Shown: one piece after another, positions 16,607 to 24,407 of the stretch
Numbering within the stretch: position 1 is the first letter of the stretch
Layout of the letters: the number at the start of each line of letters is the position of its first letter
NCBI GenBank assembly: GCA_945911015.1
Contig: CAMDZW010000035.1
Coordinates: forward strand, 1-36,630
Origin: an uncultured Propionibacteriaceae bacterium
Lineage (GTDB): Bacteria > Actinomycetota > Actinomycetes > Propionibacteriales > Propionibacteriaceae
Length of the DNA stretch: 36,630 nt
Direction of reading: 5' to 3'
The notes under the pieces: model-generated
The model's database searches: none
What the model was told of the DNA's origin: nothing
What the model saw: only the letters and a program-made list of their open reading frames with translations
Position numbers and translations under genes: made by a program

Positions 16607-16639
16607 CGCACGGCACTCGCACGGCAACTCGCACGGCAA
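16607..16639. repeat. 12-bp direct repeats in a divergent promoter region
   Basis: CTCGCACGGCAA occurs at 16616-16627 and 16628-16639, preceded by a partial copy CGCACGGCA at 16607-16615. They lie between the MFS gene and the LysM-BTAD gene and could be iterons for a regulator. Direct-repeat sites of this kind are used by SARP/BTAD regulators. Confidence 0.5.
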
Positions 16640-16752
16640 CCGGTGGCTCCTACGGGCGGTGAAATGGGTGTTGTCCGTGTCCGCGCATCGGTGGACTTCG
16701 GCGCCGTGGGCCGTCAGGCTGGACCGGTCAGTCGATCCAGAAGGGTGTCGCG

Positions 16753-19700
16753 ATGAAGGTGATCCGCGCGCTGTCGGCCGCAGTGGTGCTGCTGGTTGCG
16801 GTCATCGGTGTGCCGCCGTTGCTGCTGCTGATCGGCCGGCTCCCCGATCCTGGACGCTGGGCCGGGAAGGGGCCGGTCGAGATCCTGTTGAGCCCCGACG
16901 ACGGCAGCCTGCTGCTGGGCCTGGTGACGATCGCCGCCTGGGTGGTGTGGCTGCTGTTCACCCTGGCTGTGGTGGTCGAGCTGGTGAATCTGCGCCGCAC
17001 CCATCCGATCCGGATCCCGGGGGTCGGTGGTCTGCAGGGTGTTGCGGCCATGTTGGTCATCGCAGCGGTCACCTCGCTCGGCGCCTCCCGGGCCAGCACC
17101 GAGGTGAGCCCTGCCGGCTATGGAGAGGCCGCGGGTCCCGCGGTGTCGGTGAGCGCGCCGGTGTCAGTGAGTGGGCTGGTGTCAGTGGGTGGGCTGGGGT
17201 CAGTGGGTGAGCTGGGGTCGGTGGGTGCGTTGGGGGTGGCGCCGGTCGCCGACGAGGCGCCGCGGGAGAAGGAGTCGACCATCCTGGCGGTCCACACCGT
17301 GGCGGCCGAGGAAAGTTTGTGGGACATTGCCGCGCAGTACTACGGCGACGGCGGCCAGTGGCGCCAGATCGCGCTGGCCAATCCGATCCTGCAACGTCAC
17401 GGCCCTGATGCGCTCGAGATTGGTTGGCAGCTGGTCGTTCCTCGCGCCGGGGCCCCGCTGGGGCCACACCTGGTCGTACGGGAGGGCGACACCCTTTCCA
17501 GTCTGGCCGAGGAGCATCTCGGCGCTGCGCACCGTTGGCCCGAGTTGTACGAGGCCAACCGGGCGGTGCTGTCCGATCCGGACGAGCTGGCGGCAGGGAC
17601 TGTCCTCCGGCTGCCGGACCAGACCGCACCCGAGCAGGACCGCAGCGCAGACGAGCAGACCCCGGACGAACAGCTCCCCGACGAGAACGCACCCGACGAG
17701 AACGCACCCGACGAGGACCTACCTGATGAGGAGGTACCTGACGGGGAGGTGCCCGATGAGTCCGATCCGGTGCCGCCAGTGGCTGTGCCACCGGTCACGG
17801 AGGTGCCCGGCGGCCACGACGGTGAGCCCACCGAGGTCGAGGCGATGTCCAGCGATGTCGACCCGGCGCTGCTGGCGATCGGCTTCTCCGGGATGACTGC
17901 AGCGGCTGTGGTCGGCGCCCTGTCCGTGCGTCGGGCCCTGCAACTGCATCAGCGGCCGGTCGGTCGGCGGATCTCGCACCCGGGTCGCGACGGTGCGGCT
18001 CTGGAGCGGGCCCTGGGTCATCAGCAGACAGCAGGTTCGTTGGGTGCGGTCGACCGCGCCATGCGGCTGATCGCCGCCCACTGCCGCGCCGGTGGCCACC
18101 CGGTCCCACCGCTGGGCCACATCGAGGTCAACGAACAGTACTGCACCTTCCACTTCCGCGAGTCGGTCGCCATCGGACCGCCCGAGCCGTTCCGTGTCGA
18201 CGGTCCGGCCTGGACCATCGACGACGTGCCCGGCTGGCTCGCCAGCGAGGACCCGGCCCCGGAAGCACCCCATCCCTGGCCGGCGACGGTGGGGCTCGGC
18301 ATCCTCGAGCACGACCATCGCAGCCAGGTGCTGGTGAACCTCGAGTCCTGGGGTGCGCTGGGCATCGACGGGCCAGCCACCGACGATGTCACCGCCCTGA
18401 TGGGCTCGGTGGCCTGCGAGTTGGCCTTCCGCCCGTGGACCAGCGGGGTGCGGCTCACCGTGCTGGGTCGAGCTGGCGCGCTGCCGTGGCTGGCCGGGTT
18501 GGACCTGCCGGAGCTGCGGGTCAGCAATGATCCCGACCAGACTCTCGCGAGGATCGAACGAGATGGTGTCCACCGCACCGCGCCCCCCCGGGGCGTGGCT
18601 GACCTCCGTCTTGATCCGACCCTGGCCGAGGCCTGGTGCCCGGAGATCGTCATGGTCACCACCGAGCTCACCGAGCAGCAACTGGCCCGGTTGCAGGCGG
18701 CGACCCGTGACGCCGCAGTGGTCGCTGTGCTCGGCCACTCGGCCGGTCCGACCCCACTGACCGTGACCGTCCTGGGCGCCGGACGAGCCACGGTCACTCC
18801 CGGTGACTGGACGATCCAGCACCACCGGGTCGGCGGCCGGGTCGCCAGCCAGCTCAGCGATCTGCTCACCGGCACGGCCGGCCCCACCGACCAGGCGTTC
18901 TGGTGGGCCGGTCCCTGGTCACCGCGGCGGATGCGTGCCCCCGACGAGGACACACCGACCGCGTCGATCCTGGGGATGACGCCGGCCCGTGGTGTGCTCG
19001 TCGCCGATCGTCCGCCGGGTGAGCGTGCACCGACTGCAGTCCCCGACGATCCGATCGAGTCCCCGAAGGAGGTGGCACCCATGGCCGACAGTCCCCTGGA
19101 CGCAGCCGGTCCCTTGGTGCTGCTGCTCGGACCGATCGATCTGGTCGGTGTCCAGGGCGCGCCGCCACCTCGGGCCCGACTGCAGTGCATCGAGTACGCC
19201 GCGTGGCTGCTCGAACACCCGGGCAGCTCCGCACTGCGGATGGCCCAGTCGCTGTTGGTTGCCGAAGGCACCCGTCGCTCGAACATGTCTCGCCTGCGGT
19301 CCTGGCTCGGCGACGGTGATGACGGGCCCTTCCTGCCGGATGCCTATTCGGGTCGGATCAGCTTGTCGGACGCGGTCAGCTCCGACTGGGACCGGGTCCA
19401 GGCCCTGGTCGAGGGCGGCGTGAACCGGGTTGCGGACGCCTCTTTGCTCGAGGTCCTCGAGATCGTCCGCGGTGCCCCGCTGGCCGATGCCGCCCCCGGA
19501 CAATGGCACTGGGCCGAGGAGATGCGGACCGACATGATCTCGTTGGTCCGTGATGTCGGGGTCGAGGCCGCCGACCGACTCCGGGGCACCGGCGACCTCG
19601 ACCGAGCTCGGTGGGCAGTGGAACGGGCGCTGTGCGCCGCTCCCGAGGACGAGCTCCTGCTGGGAGCGCTGATCAGGATCGAGGATGCCGCCGGAAACCG

Positions 19701-19863
19701 TGACCAGGTGCAGCAGCTGGCCCGCCAGATCGTCCAACGGGCCCGCAGCCTCGGAGTGGACCTGCAGGCCCAGACGGTCGCGCTGCTGCAGGTCATGATC
19801 GAAGGCCAGGTCCGCAGTCGGAGCCCGCGCGCACCGTCGCACGAGATCCCCCCATTAGGCTGA
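16753..19863 (+). CDS. Membrane LysM-BTAD protein (SARP-like effector domain)
   Basis: The 1036-aa multidomain protein opens with membrane helices (about 5-30, 55-80, 95-110), then a Val/Ser/Gly repeat segment (131-160). Two LysM-like modules follow (about 181-230 and 241-288), then an acidic PDE repeat linker (300-339) and a further helix near 370-390. A roughly 400-aa alpha/beta region comes next, and the C-terminus (about 790-1015) is a bacterial transcriptional activator (BTAD) domain. The LysM repeats suggest peptidoglycan contact, while BTAD is usually found in SARP regulators. No DNA-binding helix-turn-helix is obvious. Similar LysM-BTAD proteins occur in actinobacteria next to Tad pilus or secretion genes. 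AGAAGGG precedes ATG 16753. It may couple cell-wall state to the neighbouring ESX genes, but that is inference. Confidence 0.85.
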   Translation: MKVIRALSAAVVLLVAVIGVPPLLLLIGRLPDPGRWAGKGPVEILLSPDDGSLLLGLVTIAAWVVWLLFTLAVVVELVNLRRTHPIRIPGVGGLQGVAAMLVIAAVTSLGASRASTEVSPAGYGEAAGPAVSVSAPVSVSGLVSVGGLGSVGELGSVGALGVAPVADEAPREKESTILAVHTVAAEESLWDIAAQYYGDGGQWRQIALANPILQRHGPDALEIGWQLVVPRAGAPLGPHLVVREGDTLSSLAEEHLGAAHRWPELYEANRAVLSDPDELAAGTVLRLPDQTAPEQDRSADEQTPDEQLPDENAPDENAPDEDLPDEEVPDGEVPDESDPVPPVAVPPVTEVPGGHDGEPTEVEAMSSDVDPALLAIGFSGMTAAAVVGALSVRRALQLHQRPVGRRISHPGRDGAALERALGHQQTAGSLGAVDRAMRLIAAHCRAGGHPVPPLGHIEVNEQYCTFHFRESVAIGPPEPFRVDGPAWTIDDVPGWLASEDPAPEAPHPWPATVGLGILEHDHRSQVLVNLESWGALGIDGPATDDVTALMGSVACELAFRPWTSGVRLTVLGRAGALPWLAGLDLPELRVSNDPDQTLARIERDGVHRTAPPRGVADLRLDPTLAEAWCPEIVMVTTELTEQQLARLQAATRDAAVVAVLGHSAGPTPLTVTVLGAGRATVTPGDWTIQHHRVGGRVASQLSDLLTGTAGPTDQAFWWAGPWSPRRMRAPDEDTPTASILGMTPARGVLVADRPPGERAPTAVPDDPIESPKEVAPMADSPLDAAGPLVLLLGPIDLVGVQGAPPPRARLQCIEYAAWLLEHPGSSALRMAQSLLVAEGTRRSNMSRLRSWLGDGDDGPFLPDAYSGRISLSDAVSSDWDRVQALVEGGVNRVADASLLEVLEIVRGAPLADAAPGQWHWAEEMRTDMISLVRDVGVEAADRLRGTGDLDRARWAVERALCAAPEDELLLGALIRIEDAAGNRDQVQQLARQIVQRARSLGVDLQAQTVALLQVMIEGQVRSRSPRAPSHEIPPLG
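17143..17232 (+). repeat. Five 18-bp in-frame tandem repeats
   Basis: Five copies of an 18-bp unit encode VSVSAP, VSVSGL, VSVGGL, GSVGEL and GSVGAL (residues 131-160 of the LysM-BTAD protein). They sit just after the last N-terminal helix and before the first LysM module. Copies 2 and 3 differ by one base, so unit number may vary between strains without shifting frame. Confidence 0.85.
17650..17769 (+). repeat. Eight 15-bp repeats encoding an acidic DExxP linker
   Basis: Eight consecutive five-residue units (DEQTP, DEQLP, DENAP, DENAP, DEDLP, DEEVP, DGEVP, DESDP) form residues 300-339 of the LysM-BTAD protein. The two DENAP units are identical in DNA. The linker should be extended and strongly negative, and it separates the LysM part from the downstream helix. 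Confidence 0.85.
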
Positions 19864-19867
19864 CGCT

Positions 19868-20494
19868 GTGTCCGGACCCGATCACTTCGCCACGATTGCC
19901 GCGCCGGTTGAGGCCGAGCTGGAGGTGAAGCGGTCCCGCTTTCTGTGCCGGCTGGTCCCGGTTTCCGATGAGACCACCGCTCGGGCCGAGGTCGACGCCG
20001 TACGGAAGAACCATTGGGACGCACGGCACCACTGCTCGGCCTTCGTGCTCGGGCCCGACGCGGCGACCGAGCGGTCCTCCGACGACGGCGAGCCGTCCGG
20101 GACGGCTGGTGCGCCGATGTTGGAGGTGCTGCGGGGATCCGGACTGACCGACGTGGTGGCGATCGTGACGCGCTGGTTCGGCGGGACCCTGCTCGGCACC
20201 GGCGGCCTGGTCCGGGCGTACGGGGATGCCGTACGCCTCGCGGTGGCCCGGGCCCGGGTGCGTCAGGTGAGGTTGCTGCAGGAGGTGGTCGTCACCCTCG
20301 ACCCGGCCACGGCCGGACGGGTGGAGGCGGAGTTGCGCAGCCGGGGCCACGAGGTGCTCGACACGACCTGGTCCGACCGGGTCGAGGTGAGCCTCGCCGT
20401 ACGACCCGGCGCCCGTGGCGGTCTTGAGGCCGAGCTGGCCGAGCTCACCGCCGGTGCCGCGCAGCTGCGCGACGGTCCCCGACGGTGGGTGTGA
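19868..20494 (+). CDS. YigZ/IMPACT-family (UPF0029) protein
   Basis: The 208-aa protein shows the family hallmarks 'KRSRFLCRL' (21-29), 'DGEPSGTAGAPMLEVLRG' (73-90) and 'VTRWFGGTLLGTGGLVRAY' (100-118). The C-terminal ferredoxin-like UPF0029 domain is present. YigZ/IMPACT proteins bind nucleic acid or ribosomes and are linked to stress translation in eukaryotes; the bacterial role is not well defined. It starts at GTG 19868, 4 bp after the LysM-BTAD stop, so the two may be co-transcribed. It converges with the SDR gene. Confidence 0.92.
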   Translation: MSGPDHFATIAAPVEAELEVKRSRFLCRLVPVSDETTARAEVDAVRKNHWDARHHCSAFVLGPDAATERSSDDGEPSGTAGAPMLEVLRGSGLTDVVAIVTRWFGGTLLGTGGLVRAYGDAVRLAVARARVRQVRLLQEVVVTLDPATAGRVEAELRSRGHEVLDTTWSDRVEVSLAVRPGARGGLEAELAELTAGAAQLRDGPRRWV

Positions 20495-20515
20495 GATCCG
20501 TCCGGGCCGCGCCCC

Positions 20516-21292
20516 TCAGTAGGTCGCGCGACCGCCAGAGGCATCGAAGACCGCGCCGGTGGAGAAGGTCATCAGCGGGCTGGACAAGAAGGCGACCAGA
20601 TGGGCGACCTCGGTGGTCTCGGCGAACCGGTCCATCGGGATCTTCGACTTCATGTACGCGACATGCTCGGCGGTCATGTCGTCCAGCATCGGGGTCGCAA
20701 TGACTGCCGGCGCCACCGAGTTGACCAACACCCCAGAAGTGGCGAGCTCCTTGCCCAGACTCTTGGTCAGCCCGATCACACCGGCCTTCGAGGTGGAGTA
20801 GTGCGCGGCATTGGGGTTGCCTTCCTTGCCGGCGATGGAGGCGATGTTGACGATCCGGCCGTAGCCGGCCTCCTTCATGATCGGCGCCACGGCACGGCAG
20901 CACCGGAAGGTGCCGTCGAGGTTGACCCCGAGCACCAGGCCCCAGTTGTCGTCCTCGAGGGTCCAGGTCGGGCCGTTGGTGCCGACCACACCGGCATTGT
21001 TGACCAGGATGTCGACCCCGCCGGTGAAGGCGTCCTTCGCGACCTGGACGGCGGCCTCGATCTGGTCGGCCTCACGCACATCAGCGACGGCGGTGGCCGT
21101 ACGGGAGGGGTCGAGTTCGGCGGCAGCTGCGGCCAGCGCCTCAGGATTGGAGTCAATGATGCACACCGACGCGCCGCGGGCCTGCAGCACGGTGGTGATC
21201 GCCAGTCCGAGGCCACGCGAGCCCCCGGTCACGATCGCGGTCTGACCCTCGAACCACTGTTCACTCAGATTGTCGAGCCCACTGTTGAACAC
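20516..21292 (-). CDS. SDR-family dehydrogenase, sugar-acid type
   Basis: This is a 258-aa NAD(P)-dependent short-chain dehydrogenase. The Rossmann motif TGGSRGLG (22-29), NNAG (98-101), Ser152, and Tyr165 with Lys169 form an intact active site. 'GKEGNPNAAHYSTSKAGV' and 'NSVAPAVIATPMLDDM' resemble 2-keto-3-deoxy-L-fuconate/rhamnonate-type dehydrogenases, which suggests sugar-acid oxidation, though 3-oxoacyl-ACP reductases are close relatives. GTG 21292 is chosen because GAGGAG lies about 8 nt upstream; the open frame starts at 21337. It is divergent from the third binding-protein gene and shares a 158-bp promoter region with it, which supports a role in the same carbohydrate pathway. Confidence 0.87.
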   Translation of the reverse strand: MFNSGLDNLSEQWFEGQTAIVTGGSRGLGLAITTVLQARGASVCIIDSNPEALAAAAAELDPSRTATAVADVREADQIEAAVQVAKDAFTGGVDILVNNAGVVGTNGPTWTLEDDNWGLVLGVNLDGTFRCCRAVAPIMKEAGYGRIVNIASIAGKEGNPNAAHYSTSKAGVIGLTKSLGKELATSGVLVNSVAPAVIATPMLDDMTAEHVAYMKSKIPMDRFAETTEVAHLVAFLSSPLMTFSTGAVFDASGGRATY

Positions 21293-21406
21293 GCTGCATC
21301 TCCTCTCGCGCGACACTCCGCTGGTCGCCCCGGCCACGGTATCGGGTTGGTCACGTTTGGTGGGTCTCGTCTTGCCATCCTGTCGGAAACCGGTGTCTCA
21401 TAGGTA

Positions 21407-21422
21407 ATTGCAAGGTTTCAAT
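21407..21422. promoter_or_regulatory. LacI-like palindrome in the SDR/binding-protein divergent promoter
   Basis: ATTGCAAGGTTTCAAT is symmetric at 12 of 16 positions and resembles a catabolic LacI-family operator. It lies 29 bp before ATG 21451 in the shared SDR/binding-protein promoter, where it could control both genes. It shares the TGCAA...GTT core with the site at 7321-7336. Confidence 0.4.
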
Positions 21423-21450
21423 TCCTACTGTCGGAGGAGACAAGAACACC

Positions 21451-22746
21451 ATGGTGCAGCGTCGAAGCATTCTTGGAGCAGGAGCGGCCCTGGGTGCCGC
21501 GTCGATGATGGCGGCCTGTGGCCAGAGCAGCCCGGGTGGGGGTGGCTCGGTGGATCCGGATGAGCCGATCACCCTGCGCGTGGCCTGGTGGGGCAATGAC
21601 GTGCGCAATGAACTGACCCGCAAGGTCTTCGACCTGTTCGAGTCCAAGCACACCAACATCACCATTGAGGGCGAGACCGGAGAGTTCACCAACTACTTCG
21701 AGCGACTCTCGACCCAGGCCTCGGCCCGTGATCTGCCAGATGTGATCCAGATGGACGCCCAGATGATCCGGGAGTACGGCGAACGCGGTGCCCTGTTGCC
21801 CCTCACCGACCAGATCGATGTGTCCAACTTCCTTGAGTCGAGCAAGACCGTGGGCGTGGTCGGCGACAACTGGTATGCCGTCAACGGCGCTGTCACCGAA
21901 CGCATCTACCTCGCCAACCCGGAAGTGTTCACGGCGGCCGGGGTCGACCTGCCCGAGGACACCTCGTGGACCTGGGACGACTATGCCGCGGTGTCGGCCG
22001 AGATCACCAAGGCCACCCCGGACGGCACCTGGGGGTCGATGCATCCGGCTCTGGAGCAGAACAATGTCTTGTTGTGGTTGCTGCAGCACGACCAGGATCT
22101 GTTCACCGAGGAGGGGCTCGGGTTCGAGCCCGAGGTGCTCGCCGAGTTCTTCGCCTTCAGCAAGCAGATGAGTGACGACGGTGGCGCGCCACCGGCCAGC
22201 GTCGCATCCGAGGAACTCTCCAAGTCCACCGCGGAAGCGCTGCTGTGGTCCGGCAAGGCCGGCCTGGGCAACGGCTCGTCGAACCAGGTGGTCGCCTCGA
22301 GCGCCGCGACCGGCGCCGACATCCAAATCCTGCGCTACCCCTCGCTCACCGGCAAGGCCGTCGACGCGCGGGCCTATGTCACCGGCCTGTCGTGGTCGAT
22401 CGGCAGCACCAGCGACCATGTCGACGCTGCCGCCCTCTTCCTGAACTTCATCCTCAACGACCTGGAAGCCGGCACGATCCTCGGTGACGAGCGGGGTCTG
22501 CCGCCGAACAATGACATCCGTGCGGCAATCACCGCCGACTTCGAGGGGCCGCAGTTGAAGGCCGCTGAGTTCATCGAGGAGACGGCTGAGGAGACTGGTC
22601 CGCCGCCGGTGACACCCTTGGCCGGGGGGTCTGGCTGGGGTGAGGTCGTCATCCGGCATGCTCAGGACATGCTCTTCGACCGGGCGACCCCGGCCGAGGC
22701 AGCGCAGAATGTGTACGACGAGCTGGAGGCGGCGATCAACCGATGA
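21451..22746 (+). CDS. Sugar-binding lipoprotein, family 1 (UgpB/MalE type)
   Basis: The 431-aa extracellular solute-binding protein has the leader 'VQRRSILGAGAALGAASMMAAC' with an Arg-Arg pair and a lipobox at Cys23. The mature start is 'ITLRVAWWGNDVRNELTRKVFDLFE', typical of family 1 sugar-binding proteins. Downstream 'GTWGSMHPALEQNNVLLWLLQ' and 'YVTGLSWSIGSTSDHVDAAALFLNFIL' fit the fold. TCGGAGGAG precedes ATG 21451. No permease gene accompanies it. The next gene, a sulfatase, overlaps it by four bases (ATGA), which is strong evidence that it handles a sulfated sugar. It is shorter than, and not closely similar to, the two LplA-like proteins. Confidence 0.92.
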   Translation: MVQRRSILGAGAALGAASMMAACGQSSPGGGGSVDPDEPITLRVAWWGNDVRNELTRKVFDLFESKHTNITIEGETGEFTNYFERLSTQASARDLPDVIQMDAQMIREYGERGALLPLTDQIDVSNFLESSKTVGVVGDNWYAVNGAVTERIYLANPEVFTAAGVDLPEDTSWTWDDYAAVSAEITKATPDGTWGSMHPALEQNNVLLWLLQHDQDLFTEEGLGFEPEVLAEFFAFSKQMSDDGGAPPASVASEELSKSTAEALLWSGKAGLGNGSSNQVVASSAATGADIQILRYPSLTGKAVDARAYVTGLSWSIGSTSDHVDAAALFLNFILNDLEAGTILGDERGLPPNNDIRAAITADFEGPQLKAAEFIEETAEETGPPPVTPLAGGSGWGEVVIRHAQDMLFDRATPAEAAQNVYDELEAAINR

Positions 22747-24404
22747 GTGAGCAGACCGGCAGCACACGACCCCAGACCTCAGGGGGCACCCGACCCAATG
22801 TCGTGGTGATCCTGGCCGATGATCTCGGGTTCTCCGACATCGGCTGCTACGGGTCGGAGATCTCGACGCCGAATCTCGATCGGCTGGCCGACCGCGGCGT
22901 ACGGATGACGCAGTTCTACAACACTGCGCGGTGCACCCCGGCCCGGGCCTCGTTGCTGACCGGTCTGCACCCGCACCAGACTGGAATCGGCGTCTTGGTT
23001 GGTGACGACCGACCTCTGGGCTATGCGGGTCGGCTCAGCGAGGCCAACGCCACCATGGCCGAGGTGCTGCGGGGAGCCGGCTACGCCACCTTGATGGCGG
23101 GCAAGTGGCATCTCACCCCGTCCACCGACGAGCCGGACGGGGCCTGGCCACTGGAGCGGGGCTTCGACCGGTTCCACGGCATCCTGTGTGGATCGGCGAC
23201 CTACTACCACCCGTACTCGATGCACCACGAGGACGAGCCGGTCACCGACTTCGACGAGGACTTCTATCTCACGGCCGATCTCGGTGAGGCGGCGGCCCAA
23301 CAGATTTCGGACCACGTCGCAGCGCAGCCGGACGTGCCCTTCTTCCAGTACCTCGCCTTCACGGCCCCGCACTGGCCTCTGCACGCGCCGGAGGACGAGA
23401 TCGCTGCACAGCAAGGAAAGTACGACGTTGGCTGGGATGCGATCCGTGAGGCCCGCCATGCCAAGCAGAAGGCTCTGGGGATCGTCGCCGAGGACTCGGT
23501 GCTCTCTGAGCGTGACCCGCAGGTGCCGGCCTGGGTCGACACCGCAGACACCGCATGGCAGTCCAAACGGATGGAGGTCTATGCCGCGCAGGTCGCGACC
23601 ATGGACAAGGCGATCGGTTCGGTGCTGTCGGTGTTGGAGTCGAGCGGTCAGTTGGACAACACGATCGTGATGTTCCTGTCCGACAACGGTGGCTGTGCCG
23701 AGGAGATGCCGTGGATGTGGGCTGATGAGAACCCACGCCTGCAGAAGTCGATCCCTGCCCGGACTCCAGAAGGGGCTCGGGTGCGAGTCGGCAACGACCC
23801 CCGTACGGTGCCCGGCCCGCGCGACACCTTCGCCTCATACGGGGTGGGGTGGGCCAATGCGTCGAACACACCGTTCCGCGAGTACAAGCATTGGGTGCAT
23901 GAGGGCGGCATCGCCACCCCGATGGTCGTGCACTGGCCGGCGGGTCTGCCGGCCGGCACGCTCGACCACACCCCGCACCACCTGCCCGATGTCATGGCGA
24001 CCGTCCTGGAAGCCACCGGGGCCGGTTATCCGACGGTCCGCGACGGGCACCCGGTGCCGCCGATCGAGGGCCAGTCGATGCTGACCGACCTGCGCGGCGA
24101 GCCGACACCCGGCGAGCAGACCCTGTGTTTCGAACACGAGGGCAATGCCGCGATCCGCCGGGGTCGGTGGAAGCTGGTCCAAAAATATGGCCAGGGCTGG
24201 GAACTCTACGATCTCAGCGTCGATCGGACCGAGGCCACCAGCGTCGCCCGGGAGCACCCCGAGGTCGTCCTCGACCTGATTGCCGCCTGGCGGGAGTGGG
24301 CCGACCGGGTCGGGGTGATCGACCGGGCCCAGGTTCTGGCGGCCCAGCCCCGCAGGGCATCGTCGTTCGTCACCACCGGTCTGCGCAGCGTCCGGAAGAA
24401 GTGA
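22743..24404 (+). CDS. Arylsulfatase-family sulfatase (type I, Cys-type)
   Basis: The 553-aa protein is a formylglycine-dependent sulfatase of the alkaline phosphatase superfamily. 'NVVVILADDLGFSD' holds the metal-binding Asp pair, CTPARASLLTG (64-74) is the C-x-P-x-R sulfatase signature whose Cys64 becomes formylglycine, GKWHL (120-124) is the conserved Lys/His motif and SDNGG (313-317) the distal metal site. There is no signal peptide, so it probably acts in the cytoplasm after import. Maturation needs FGE or anSME, neither of which is in the window. The start overlaps the binding-protein stop (ATGA). It ends 3 bp from the convergent copA stop. Substrate inferred to be a sulfated sugar. Confidence 0.93.
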   Translation: MSEQTGSTRPQTSGGTRPNVVVILADDLGFSDIGCYGSEISTPNLDRLADRGVRMTQFYNTARCTPARASLLTGLHPHQTGIGVLVGDDRPLGYAGRLSEANATMAEVLRGAGYATLMAGKWHLTPSTDEPDGAWPLERGFDRFHGILCGSATYYHPYSMHHEDEPVTDFDEDFYLTADLGEAAAQQISDHVAAQPDVPFFQYLAFTAPHWPLHAPEDEIAAQQGKYDVGWDAIREARHAKQKALGIVAEDSVLSERDPQVPAWVDTADTAWQSKRMEVYAAQVATMDKAIGSVLSVLESSGQLDNTIVMFLSDNGGCAEEMPWMWADENPRLQKSIPARTPEGARVRVGNDPRTVPGPRDTFASYGVGWANASNTPFREYKHWVHEGGIATPMVVHWPAGLPAGTLDHTPHHLPDVMATVLEATGAGYPTVRDGHPVPPIEGQSMLTDLRGEPTPGEQTLCFEHEGNAAIRRGRWKLVQKYGQGWELYDLSVDRTEATSVAREHPEVVLDLIAAWREWADRVGVIDRAQVLAAQPRRASSFVTTGLRSVRKK

Positions 24405-24407
24405 GCA

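Noticed and set aside
17143-17769. Tandem repeats considered as a CRISPR array or minisatellite outside genes
   Set aside because: Units are 15 and 18 bp with no spacers and keep the reading frame of a long gene.
21418-22767. 449-aa open frame antisense to the third binding-protein gene
   Set aside because: It is a shadow frame; the sense strand encodes a complete lipoprotein with its own Shine-Dalgarno.
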